Shown here: positions 13,109-23,891 of the stretch, piece after piece
Numbering within the stretch: position 1 is the first letter of the stretch
Layout: each line of letters starts with the position of its first letter
Source of the DNA: Copromyces sp. CBS 386.78
Taxonomy: Eukaryota; Ascomycota; Sordariomycetes; Sordariales; Sordariaceae
DNA: 64,000 bases
Assembly (NCBI GenBank): GCA_030685235.1
Contig: MU839141.1
Coordinates: 1-64,000, forward strand
Direction: 5' to 3'
Notes under the pieces: generated by a model
Told to the model about the DNA's origin: nothing
The model's input: only the letters and a program-made list of their open reading frames with translations
The model's database searches: none
Program-made: the position numbers and the translations under genes

Positions 13109-13339
13109 TATTACGGGTAGAGGGCGAGAGGTTGGATATAAATGTAGATATACGTAATTGTACGAAGAGAGGAAAGGAAGAGAAGTATAGAAGTACGTTC
13201 GGGAGATAGGCTTTATAGGATTCGAGTTATGAACCAGTAGGTCTATAGCGGGAGGCCGTAGCCAATCAACCGAGATAGTAATAATAGTCTTAGAAAGCTA
13301 TTATCACCAATATATATAATACAGGCTAACCTTGTAATA
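13109..13339 (-). repeat. 5' LTR of element A
   Basis: It starts TATTACGGG and ends CTTGTAATA. Termini and internal strings (GAGAGGAAAGGAAG, CAGGCTAACC) resemble element B's LTR without being identical, so A and B are related families. The matching 3' LTR is not in the window. Confidence 0.75.
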
Positions 13340-13486
13340 CAAATGAGTTCTAAGAAGTTTTATAGGTATAGGAACAAAAATTCCAACCTAGATAAAGCTT
13401 AAAGACTTTCTAAACCCTTTAGTGGACTCTCTTAAGAATACAATCCTGATACCCAAATTCTCCTCTAATATTATCCTCGGTATTGA

Positions 13487-13714
13487 CTAGTCTCTTATAA
13501 TAACGACGCTCTCTAAATTGTTAGCCCCTATTTTTTTCCCTGCGGATCCGCTCCGCTTTTCGGCCGCTACAGTAGAGTATATGGCGCGTAGCTTAGAACC
13601 TGCGGGTCCAAATGGTGTGACATTGTGATTGGTGGGGGTGGGGTTCATTTGGTCCCGTAAGGAATTCCAAGACTGCGATGGTCTGAGCGGAGGTGGCTGA
13701 GTAAATGAGACTAG
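13487..13714. mobile_element. MITE family X, copy 1
   Basis: A 228-bp element with CTAGTCTC/GAGACTAG inverted ends flanked by the 6-bp direct repeat TATTGA (13,481-13,486; 13,715-13,720). It aligns over its full length, in inverted orientation, to 55,485-55,722. No coding capacity. Confidence 0.85.
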
Positions 13715-13753
13715 TATTGACTTGGTTCAATGATGTTCGTGTTATTCAAGACT

Positions 13754-13784
13754 ATAGAAGGAACCCCGGGTCTGAGAACAGGGT
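13754..13784 (+). repeat. 31-bp inverted-repeat partner of 18,040-18,070
   Basis: It contains CCCGGGTCTGAGAACAGGGT and matches the reverse complement of 18,040-18,070 at 28 of 31 positions. The pair brackets the pogo element and its left flank. Confidence 0.7.
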
Positions 13785-14173
13785 AAAAATAGGCCTATGG
13801 TGTGCAATAGGCAGAAATGCACTAAACAGGGGTGGAACATAGGGTTTCCAGCCTATTTTCCAAGATTTCTACAAGGGTAGCGAATTATATTCCATATACG
13901 CGTATGTCGTCGGATAACATAGTGTTTTAAGTATAACAGACTGTTAACCTCAAACATCTACAAAGTGTAAAAAAGAATAATAAACTCAATTAGAATTTTT
14001 ATTAAAAATATTCTGTTTTTAGTAACATTCCCAAAATTTAAATATTATTTCTATTAGAAAATTATTAAATAATAATTATTATTACTACCTTAAAAGGCTT
14101 TTAGTATTAATATCTTAATAATATAAGATTTTATTTCTTATACCTTCGCGTAAAGAAAATAAATAAATAAATA

Positions 14174-14240
14174 AATAACGTAGTTAGTAATATAAGCACT
14201 ACTTATCATAAGGTCCTCCGTTCGATTCCTCGTTGTAGCA
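14174..14240 (+). pseudogene. Possible degenerate tRNA or tRNA-derived relic
   Basis: A GTTCGATTCC T-loop-like string is followed by CGTTGTA, which pairs with AATAACG 50 bases upstream at six of seven positions, including one G-T pair, as an acceptor stem would. D-arm-like bases lie between. The T stem does not pair and the whole is short (65-67 nt), so it cannot be a functional tRNA. A chance resemblance is possible. Confidence 0.22.
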
Positions 14241-14412
14241 TCTGTAAAAACTACTAAGTTAAAAAAATTATACTAGTATAATAAAGAAAAAATATTATAA
14301 AATATTATTTAAGAAAAATATTATTTAAGAAAAATATTATTTAAGGAAAATATTATTTAAGGAAAATATTATTTGGAAGAAAAACCAAAATTTTTGGAGG
14401 ATAATTACGTTT

Positions 14413-14430
14413 TAACCCTAACCCTAACCC
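14413..14430. repeat. Interstitial telomere-like (TAACCC)3
   Basis: Three perfect TAACCC units, the complement of the TTAGGG fungal telomere repeat, followed by two degenerate units. Confidence 0.85.
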
Positions 14431-14617
14431 TTACCCTCTATTACCGCCTTTAATCGTTATTGCTTCCAACAGTCTAACTATTCCAACAGAAAAATGTCAC
14501 AAATTATATTGTTGTTATGGAAGTCTGTTCGAATTTAACATCCTTGTCGGCCATTCGAACTCTTGCTCAATACTTCTAAAATCAATTAGAATTTTTCGCT
14601 CAAACATGCTTGCAGTA

Positions 14618-17600
14618 CTTGGGGGTTTAGGAAAAGTGGGACCTTTCTCACCCCCTCTTTTATAAAAGAGGGGGAAAATTTTTAATAGGACAAACTTTTA
14701 TTATAGGATAAGGCCCGCCTGGTACTATGTAGAAAGTTGTATTAACGCAACGTAAAAGTAACTTTTAATATCGTATTTTCGGATACCGTACTGCAATACA
14801 ATATACCGCTATTATATAATTTTAAAACTATAAAAAGTAAGTAATCTATATATCGATAGATTAATAGAGGAGTCGTTAATTTACCGTATAGTACTCCTTA
14901 ATTTCGACAAATATTTCGAAGCGCTAGGAGAAGTGCTAGTTAGGTATTGTAGTGCCCGTATATATTTCGCAGCTCGTCAACGGTTTAAATCGCTTCGCGA
15001 TAAATCTTCGAAACCGCTAACGATTAAAAATATCTCTAAAATTATTAGGGAGTCCCGTATATTTATCGCTCGCTATATAAAATCCTTACGTAAGTTTAAT
15101 AAACTCGCTATATCATCGTAGTCGGCGGGGCGCCCCCGTATATTAACGGCGGTAAAGGAGGATACTATCGTATCGTACGTAATATTCTACTTTAGGGGAC
15201 GGTTCCCAGCGCTATACTAAATAATAATTGTAGCGGTAAATCGCTTACAATCGTTATAAGGTACTCTAAAAATCTACAACGCAATATAATTAATTTAGTT
15301 TCTTAAAGATTACCTAAAATTGAAGACGACGACTTACTGCGCAATCAATATTAAAAGGAAATTCTAAGAGCTAAATAAAAATTCTGTTAATAAATAGTTT
15401 AATAAATACGAAAAGGTGTTCGAAATATATGAAATTAATAAAGGCGATATTTAGAATTGCGACGAAATAGGCGTTAGACTAGGTTACGTAGCGGGCAATC
15501 GTGTAAGAGTAATTGTATTAAAAGAGCTAGCAAGGTAAAAAGTAAATTGATCGTAGTTAGTTTATATAGGGATTTATATAGGGAAAAATATTAACTAACT
15601 TTTTTACAGCCTAAAATTAATAATATTACCAATAGAGAATCGGCTACGTTAATAGCTAATATAAGTTCAATTAGTAAATCCATCCCTATCTATATAATCT
15701 TTAAAACGGATCCAATAGAGGATTTTATTAATAACGACCTTAACGATTCTGTACGGTTCGTTAGATCACTAACCGGCTTTTCGAATAGCGAGCTTACGCT
15801 TAATTAATTAAAGTATTTCAACTATTACTCCTTCTATTCGTCGCTTATTTTCACGAAATTAAAGTAGTAGGATGCCTGCGAATTAACTAGTAATAATACT
15901 GAGAATAAAAAAGAGGGGTTCTCTTTTCGAAATTAGTTTAACTATAATTAATATAGGGTAAATTTTACTAGTATAAAATTTAATGACCTTATTAGCGGCG
16001 TCGGTTTAAAAAAACTTTATAAACTTATTTACCGCCTACTAATTATCGATAATTTCAACGGGTACTACGGGATAGAAGTTAAAAAATATATAAATACTTT
16101 TAATATTATTTTAATAGCATTGCCTCCCTATTCAACCTATATAATACAACCTTTTAACGTTAAAATATTCTCGTACTTCAAATCTTACTATTAATAGGTA
16201 TTAAAGCAATTCGTTCAAAGGGGGGAATTTAATTTTATGCGTACCACCTTCGTACGCGAGTTTAAAGTTAATTATCCTCCTCCCGCCGCCGCCATCCCCC
16301 TATTACTACCTTTTCTTTCTTCGACTAACCATATTATTCTCGCCGTTTTAACACATCCTCGACAACAATTTAACCGTATATAATATTTTTAATAGATTCA
16401 AAAATACTAGAATATATCCCGTTAACCGGACCCGAATCCTACTTTAAATCCGAACAAAGCAGCCCAAAGAATCCAACCCCGCCCTACCCTCGTTACTCCC
16501 CCGAAAGGACCGCTTCAAAGAAGCCGTACAAATCATCACCTATATTAAAGATAAATACTAATATCTCTTTAGCTCCCCTACTCGAACTCGTTATTACAAT
16601 ACTAAAATTATTATCTACGAAGCTCCCTTAACCTACAACAAGGTTTAAAAATACAACCGTTAAAATAGGGAGAAGGCTACTAACTTCGACCGTAAAATAA
16701 AATAGCGGATTATTAAAATCCCTAGAGAGGGGAAGAAGCTATTTCTTTCAAAAGGCGATCTTAACTAAATAACTATAAAAAGAACTAATAAAGAATAGCA
16801 AGAAGACTTAAAAAAATAAGCGAGGGCTATTAAAGTAAAGGGGCACAAAATAAAGAAGCAAATACACAATAACTAAGTTAACAATAAAGAAGGGGGTAAA
16901 AGGAAGGTATACTAGAAAGTATATTAGGATAATTAGTTAAAGAAGAGGGAGAGCAATAGGTTTATACTTATCTTTAACGAAAATATCTTTAACGAGAAAG
17001 ATAAAGGTAAAAATAAGGATGAGGGGGGATTATTCGTAACGGATACATAGGGTATACCAATACCAAATGTAGTCAAGCGGGTATAGGGGGATATTGATAA
17101 TAATCTATTTAATAATAACTAGCTAAATATTATTCTAAATAAGATTCTAAATAATAATCCAGAAGTCCTATCCTCCCCCCCTCGCCCGCCCGCCCCCCCA
17201 GAAACAGCCTTATAAATTATTGCTCGTATTAATACATAAGTTATCAATTCTATAATCGAAGACGAGAGTACCCTCGTTAACAATAATAACGATAAAGCTA
17301 TACTCAAAATAATATATAATAGGGAAAACGATAATAACGAAGAAGAGGATAGGGGTAAGGGGGGGGATAACCAAACTTTACTAATACTCCCGCCAATTAT
17401 ACCCAAACCTATACCTAAACCTCCTACACAAACTAAGCTATCAACACCTCGCCCTACCGCTAGGCTATTAATACCTCGCCCTACCCCTACCTTCGCCTCT
17501 ACTCTATCACAATTACGAACTCTCGAAAAAACACCATACTAATCAGTCTTAAAGCTAATAGAAAGCAATATCAAACCTCGTATACAAGCACGAATAGAGG

Positions 17601-18027
17601 CACGAAAGCAGGCCTCACTAAACAGTACGCTAATAAGAGTAGAAATAGTCGTAAAGGAAGTTCCGCCAGCAAAGGGGGCACCAGCACCAGAAAAGGAGGC
17701 ACCAGCACCTACACCAGCACCTACACCAGCACCTGCACCAGCACCTGCACCAGAAAAGGAGGCACCAATACCAAAAAATAATAAATAAAGACTGCAACCT
17801 TCTCATCTATTTACTTACTACCTAATTGAACAATATCACAAACTCTCATAGGCTTCTAATACCGTTATATTAATATAAAATATAGTAGTTTACTATAGGG
17901 ATAGGTCATTTTACTAGCGGTTTATTATGGGGTCTGTCCCATAATAAAAGTTTGTCCCATCAAAAATTTTCCCCCTCTTTTATGAAAGAGGGGGTGAGAA
18001 AGGTCCCACTTTTCCCAAACCCCCAAG
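14618..18027 (+). mobile_element. Pogo/Fot1-type DNA transposon, RIP-degraded
   Basis: A 3.4-kb element with terminal inverted repeats of about 95 bp. The outermost bases are CTTGGGGG/CCCCCAAG and each arm holds a CCCCCTCTTTTA...AAAGAGGGGG hairpin. It is flanked by TA on both sides (14,616-14,617; 18,028-18,029), the Tc1/mariner signature. The interior carries a broken transposase on the plus strand. The right TIR has kept much of its GC while the left one shows transitions, so RIP acted unevenly. A short non-autonomous derivative lies at 60,922-61,379. Confidence 0.88.
14900..17787 (+). pseudogene. Broken pogo/Fot1-type transposase (HTH plus DDE)
   Basis: The longest intact piece, about 14,933-15,121, reads as a helix-turn-helix region (SLRDKSSKPLTIKNISKII, then a basic stretch). 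This is typical of the DNA-binding half of pogo/CENP-B-like transposases. Near 15,455-15,490 the frame gives NCDEIGVRLGY, matching the first-Asp block of the DDE_1 domain. The frame then carries many TAA/TAG stops from C-to-T changes. The tail ends with a Pro/Ala repeat (12-bp period, about 17,670-17,760) and a TAA near 17,787. The exact start cannot be fixed. It is not functional as read. Confidence 0.75.
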
Positions 18028-18039
18028 TACCCTTGCCGG

Positions 18040-18070
18040 ACCCTGTTCTCAGACCCGGGTCTCCCTCTAT
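18040..18070 (-). repeat. 31-bp inverted-repeat partner of 13,754-13,784
   Basis: It holds ACCCTGTTCTCAGACCCGGG. It lies 12 bp outside the pogo element's right TA duplication and marks the edge of the degraded block; gene-like composition starts immediately after. Confidence 0.7.
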
Positions 18071-18373
18071 GGGAGCTTGACGCGTCGCGATCGCGGGTAC
18101 CTTATTTAGCGTGTTAGGTAAGGTAGAGAGCTTGCAGCCCCCGCTCGCCTTTCCCCCCGCAACGATGAACCGCTCTTGATTAAAACTCCGCAGCTGGTTG
18201 CATCACCACTGCTGGAAAGCATCCAACGCTACCTCCACCAAACAAACTCGGCATTGACATTTACGGCGTGACAATACTCAAATACCAATACATACCTCTC
18301 CCATGTTAATTCTACTTCGCCGAATGTAAAGATCCCACTTCTTGAGCCTCTGTCGCCCGCCGCATCATACACC

Positions 18374-21300
18374 ATGGCCTATGTCGCCCCGATTCACCGG
18401 CCGAGCAGCGTGCGGCATGCTCTGCGTATCAACCTTTTGTCGCCCGAGGAGGAGAGCTTGATTATCGCGTATGGACCTCCCCACACATCCCTTCAATCTC
18501 ATTACCTGCGCTTATTGTATCATGTTTGCTGATTCAAGCGCATTAGGAAAACAAATCGTATAGAAATATGGAAGCTCGCCGACGGTCATCTATCCATGAT
18601 CCATTCCAAGGTCATCAACGGGACCATCACGATTCTTCAAAAGCTTCAGCCCAAAGACCATCCGACCGACCTTCTCTTCGTTGGCACCGACCAGTTCGAA
18701 TACTTCACAGCAGAATGGGACCGCGAAACCCAGCAGTTAAAAACCCTGAACCGATTCAGCGATCCGGGCGAGCGTCACATGCGCGACTCCCAGAGCCAAG
18801 ACAAATGCATCGTCGACCCCAGCGGGAGGTTCATGGCCATGCATCTATGGGAGGGTGTCTTGTCGGTCTGGAGGCTGGGTAACAGGAAGAACACGGCGAC
18901 GACACTCGACATATTGGTACAAGTGCGCCTGTCCGAGCTCTTCATCAAGGGCAGCACCTTCCTGTACACCGAGACAGGCATCCCGAAGGTTGCCTTCCTC
19001 TACCGGAATCAGGCAAACTCCAACGAAACCAAGCTGGCGACGTACCGTCTCACATCCGACGACCGGCACACAGAGATTTCCAAGTTCGATCCCACCAGGG
19101 ACCGGGAGATCGACGCAGATGTGGAAGACCCGGGTGCGGGCATACTTATTCCGGTCAAAAAGGTTGAAGAGGAGGTTAAGAGACATCATTTCCGTAATAC
19201 GGAACAGGCGAAGCCACATGTTGGCGGTCTAATAGTGGTCGGCGAAACGCGTTTGTTATACATCGACGAAGTGACCAAGACGCAGGTTGAATCTGCCCTC
19301 AAGGAGCCCTCGATATTCGTCGCTTGGGCCGAGTACGACCCTACACACTACTTCTTGGCCGACGACTACGGAAACCTGCATTTACTCACCATCCTGACGG
19401 AGGGCGCAGTGGTCACCGGAATGGATGTCTCCAACATTGGAAAGACGGCCCGCGCACACGTCTTGACGTACCTGGGCGACGACATGTTATTTGTTGGTTC
19501 GCACTATGGCAACTCGCAGCTTTACCGGTTGAACCTTCTCAGTGAAGATCTTGGCGAGATTCTGCAGCTCGTCCAGGTGCTAGAGAATATCGGTCCTATC
19601 ACGGATTTCACCGTTATGGACATGGGGAATCGGGAAAACGACAGCCAGCTCGGCAATGAGTACTCTTCTGGTCAAGCCCGCATTGTCACAGCCAGCGGTG
19701 TCTTCAAGGACGGAACCTTGCGAAGTGTGCGGAGCGGTGTTGGTTTACAGGACATTGCGATCCTGGGTGAGCTGCAGCACACTCGGGCGCTTTTCTCCCT
19801 CCAATCTTATAACTCCTTGCGCGCGGATACGCTAGTCGCGTCCTTCCTGACTGATACACGAATATTCAGGTTCGACCCTCACGGAGAGATCGAGGAAGTC
19901 GAGAACTACTGCGGGATGGACCTGCAGCATCAGACACTACTGGCCACGAATCTCGACAATGGACAATTGCTGCAGGTGACGACGGCTGCCGCTACTCTCC
20001 TTGACGCCGAAAGCGGGGTTACGATAGCATCGTGGGCCCCGGAAGGCGACAGGCAGATCATCAATGCTTCAGCCAACAAACACTGGCTGCTCTTGTCCGT
20101 TCAAGGCACTACGCTGGTCTCCATCAACATAGATAACGACTTGACGGTTGTGCAAGAGAAGGACATTAGTGAACAGGATCAGATAGCCTGCATCCACGTG
20201 GCGCCCCAGCTGTCGGATGTGGGCGTGGTAGGGTTCTGGACATCCGGAACGGTGTCCATCATCGATATGAGCACTCTGGAGCCCATACACGGCGAATCTC
20301 TCCGCCGCAGTGCAGACGATGCTTCTATCCCTCGCGATATCGTCTTGGCCAAGGTGTTGCCCAACACGCCTGGAATGACCCTATTTATTGCGATGGAGGA
20401 TGGAAACGTGGTCACGTTTAACATTGGCGAAGATCTGACCTTTTCTGGACGAAAGAGTGTCATCCTTGGCACCAGGGAGGCTCGCTTCCACTTACTACCG
20501 CAACAAGATGGAATCTACAGCATCTTTGCGACAACCGAGCACCCTAGTCTGATCTACGGTTCGGAAGGGCGGATTATCTACTCGGCTGTGACGGCTGAGG
20601 ATGCTACCTGTGTCTGTCCCTTTGACTCTGAGGCCTTCCCGGGAGCTGTCGTCTTGTCTACGGAGACCGAGATCAAGATTTCCGAGATTGACACAGCTAG
20701 ACAGACGCACGTGCGATCTCTCGAATTGGGAGAAATGGTGCGTAGAATCGCCTATTCGCCTAGTGAAAAGGGTTTCGGACTTGGATGTATCAGGAGAGAG
20801 GTGGTCGACGGCGAGGAGATCATTCAGAGCTCATTCAAGCTGGTCGATGAGATCCTATTTGCGAGGGCTGGCAGAGAGTTCATGCTCGGAACATCCTCCT
20901 ATTCCGAACTAGTAGAGGATGTCATCCGAGCAGAGCTGCCTGACTCCTACGGTAATCTTGTGGAGAGGTTCATCGTGGGTACGAGCTTCCTGGAGGATCC
21001 TGACCGCGGCGCTGGTACCGACAAGCGCGGTAGGATCTTGGTATTTGGAATTGACAGCAACCGGGACCCGTACTTGGTCCTCAAGCACGAGCTGAGGGGA
21101 GCCTGTCGCGCTCTGGCCGCCATGGGAAGCAAAATCGTGGCTGCACTCCACAAGACAGTGGTTATCAGCCAATACGAGGAAACGTCAAGCACAGAGGCCC
21201 ATCTTGTCAAGCTCGCCTCTTATCGATGTACTACCTATCCGGTCGATATCGCGGTGCATGGCAACATTATTGCTGTCGCTGACATGATGAAGTCAGCTAC

Positions 21301-21993
21301 GCTGGTCGAGTATGTCCCGGCCAAAACCGGAGGCGAGAAATATGAAGCCGCCAAGTTGGTAGAGTGCGCTAGACACAGGCACTCGGCGTGGGCAACGGCC
21401 GTGGCTCATGTAGAGGGCGAGTCTTGGCTTGAAGCTGATGCCAATGGCAACCTGATGGTGCTTCAACGGAATGTTGAGGGCGTGACGGCGGAGGACCAGC
21501 GACAATTGAGGATAACAAGCGAGCTCAACTTGGGAGAACAGGTGAACAAGATACGCCCGATCAAAGTCGAGACTAGTCCGAACGCCATCATCATTCCGCG
21601 AGCGTTCTTGGCTACCGTGAGTTTTCTCCTGCCAGAGTGGTTATTTAAGAAGGTCAAAGCTAACGATGAGTTCATGAACAGGCCGAAGGTGGCATCTACA
21701 TGTTTGGCATGATTGCGCGCGAGCAAGACCTCTTGCTTCGGTTCCAGGATAAACTGGCGGCAGTGATCAAGACCGTCGGCGAGATCGATTTCAACTCCTA
21801 CAGGGCATTCCGTAATGCGGAGAGGGGACCCGAGACAGATGGAACGACTGGGCCGGTCAGGTTTTTGGATGGGGAGTTGCTAGAGAGGTTTCTGGATGTG
21901 GACGAGAAGACGCAGAAGGAGATTTGCGAGGGTCTTGGGCCGAGTGTTGAGCAGATGCGGAATATGGTGGAGGAGCTGCGGCGGATGCACTGA
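18374..21993 (+). CDS. ddb1: DDB1-family protein (DIM-8-like), CUL4 ligase adaptor
   Basis: Three exons: 18,374-18,468, 18,547-21,616 and 21,682-21,993, joined by GT-AG introns that keep frame, giving 1,158 aa (human DDB1 is 1,140). The start MAYVAPIHRPSSV and the following LIIAKTNRIEIW match the DDB1 N-terminus. The middle is a long beta-propeller array (MMS1_N region) and the end, including GGIYMFGMI and the final helical QMRNMVEELRRMH, matches the CPSF_A region. DDB1 links CUL4 to WD40 substrate receptors in nucleotide-excision repair. In Neurospora the same protein (DIM-8) is needed for H3K9 methylation of RIP'd DNA. It is the first intact gene to the right of the degraded block, about 350 bp from the pogo element. 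No truncation or frameshift seen. Confidence 0.95.
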
Positions 21994-22633
21994 GTCAATG
22001 ATCGAGTAAATGACTTCAACTGTATGTGTAAGTCATCTCTCTGGATGTTGGAATTTTTGACGGTTGCAAGTCTTGTCATTGAGTGCTCAGAACAGGCCAG
22101 CATGTAGTACAAATAGGGTTTGGGAATAGCATCATCAAGTGAGCGAATGGAAATGCATCCAATGTTATCAATTGACATCACTGTCTTGGCACGCTTGGCA
22201 CGCTGACAGCTGTTCGGGCGCTGCGGTGATGCCCCACCACTAACAAGGCGAACCAGGGCGACGGAAGAAACCGGAGAGTGGACGAACGGGCAGTTTGAGC
22301 CAATCAGGACCCACGCATTAAGTAGCTCCCTAGCATGCTGGCGGGACGCTGTGGTTGGTTAGTGCCTCAGGCCACAAGCCGTAGCTATGGCGGTTTCCAT
22401 GCCGGAAAAGGTGGGAACCAAGCTCGGCCCAGAAAAACCTCAGTCCGTGATTTTGGCATCGTCGTCTCGACCGCATTACGCAGCCGTCAATTCCGTCTCC
22501 GGAACACCGCCCACGTCCACCGTCTCCGCGACTCCGAAAAGAGAAGAACCTCGCTCGTTCTTTCGCCCACCTTCGCAGCCCCCCTCTCTCCGCTCCGTCC
22601 TCTTTTCCCAAGCGAGTTCATCGACCCGACACA
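21994..22633. other. Intergenic: 3' flank of ddb1 and Rieske promoter
   Basis: No separate gene supported. Directly before the next ATG there is a pyrimidine-rich leader (about 22,540-22,620), common at fungal housekeeping promoters. Several frames overlap here but none has family resemblance. Confidence 0.6.
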
Positions 22634-23891
22634 ATGGCTCCCGTCTCGATCGCTGCCCGCGCCGCCATGCGCGCCGCTGCCCCCGCCCGGGCCGTTCGCG
22701 CCATCAGCACCTCGACTGCCCTCCAGGGTTCCTCGTCCTCCACCTTCGAGAGCCCCTTCAAGGGCGAGAGCAAGGCCTCCAAGATCCCCGACTTCGGCAA
22801 ATACATGAGCAAGGGCTCCGGCAGCACCAACATGCTCTTCTCCTACTTCATGGTCGGCACCATGGGCGCCATCACCGCCGCCGGCGCCAAGTCCACCATC
22901 CAGGGTGAGTCTTGACTTGGGGGATCCTGGGAGGAAGCTTCACGTGTTGCAATGGGGCGAATACCAACAAGAGATGGGATGTGACATATGGGTTCGGGTC
23001 AATGGGGCTCGACAAGGGGGCAATGTTATGGTGGGGCGAAGCTATCTTACGATTCCGACTCATCGATCATCAATATGCGACGACCATGACAACTTTCGAT
23101 ATGGGGAACGGATATGGTTGGATGTTGGAATAATGTTGAAGCATGGATGGGGGGAAACCATCCTGGACACACGAACACACGAACACCCAAGAACTCAAGA
23201 CAGCTGACGAGGTGTCCGTGATATACAGAGTTCCTCAAGAACATGTCGGCTTCCGCTGATGTCTTGGCCATGGCCAAGGTCGAGGTTGACCTCGCCTCCA
23301 TCCCCGAGGGCAAGAACGTAAGGATCCCCACGAAACCACCTTAGCGACGAACTGGGCTGGACTGGGCACAACCGATTCACGTCGACGACGAACAAGCCAG
23401 GATGGAACGCTGACCCCCGGTCTCTTCCCTACTTTATAGGTCATCATCAAGTGGCGTGGCAAGCCCGTCTTCATCCGTCACCGTACCGCTGCCGAGATCG
23501 ATGAGGCCAACCAGGTCAACGTTTCCAACCTCCGTGACCCCCAGGCCGATGCCGACCGTGTCAAGAAGCCCGAGTGGCTCGTCATGCTTGGTACGTCCTC
23601 CATGCCCCCTTTTCCGAACGAGACGAAGGACAGCATATTTGGATGCTCGGATTTCGGATACGCGACGACGTTATGGGGAGACTGACAATTGGTGTTTGAA
23701 CAAAAATAGGCGTCTGCACCCATTTGGGTTGCGTTCCCATCGGCGAGGCCGGTGACTTCGGTGGCTGGTTCTGCCCTTGCCACGGTTCTCACTACGATAT
23801 CTCTGGTCGTATCAGGAAAGGACCTGCCCCTCTGAACCTCGAGATCCCCAACTACGAGTTCCCCGAGGAGGGCAAGCTTGTCATTGGTTAA
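22634..23891 (+). CDS. fes-1: Rieske iron-sulfur protein of cytochrome bc1 complex
   Basis: Four exons: 22,634-22,904, 23,229-23,317, 23,440-23,590 and 23,710-23,891, giving 230 aa. It is the 2Fe-2S subunit of mitochondrial complex III, carrying electrons from ubiquinol to cytochrome c1. The first ~30 residues (Arg/Ala-rich, no acidic residues) form a matrix-targeting presequence. The single membrane anchor is around [19 protein letters not shown]. Both cluster-binding boxes are intact: CTHLGC (C173, H175) and CPCHGSHYD (C192, H195), with C178 and C194 for the disulfide. The sequence is very close to what I remember of Neurospora fes-1, which supports every splice choice. The 324-bp first intron is long for this locus. 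Confidence 0.97.

Larger units (their letters stand above)
13785..14615. other. Gene-free AT-rich stretch
   Basis: No gene-like frame. It changes from moderately balanced DNA (to about 13,930) to strongly AT-rich DNA with ATTATTTAAGGAAAAT-type short tandem repeats near 14,305-14,375. It also holds the tRNA-like relic and telomere-like motif listed separately. Confidence 0.7.

Noticed and set aside
17119..17406. 95-codon minus-strand frame
   Set aside because: It lies antisense within the dead transposase and is Leu/Ser/Ile low complexity produced by AT-rich sequence.
1..18000. Possibility of a CRISPR array or bacterial operon
   Set aside because: No regularly spaced direct repeats with unique spacers; the region is eukaryotic transposon relics.
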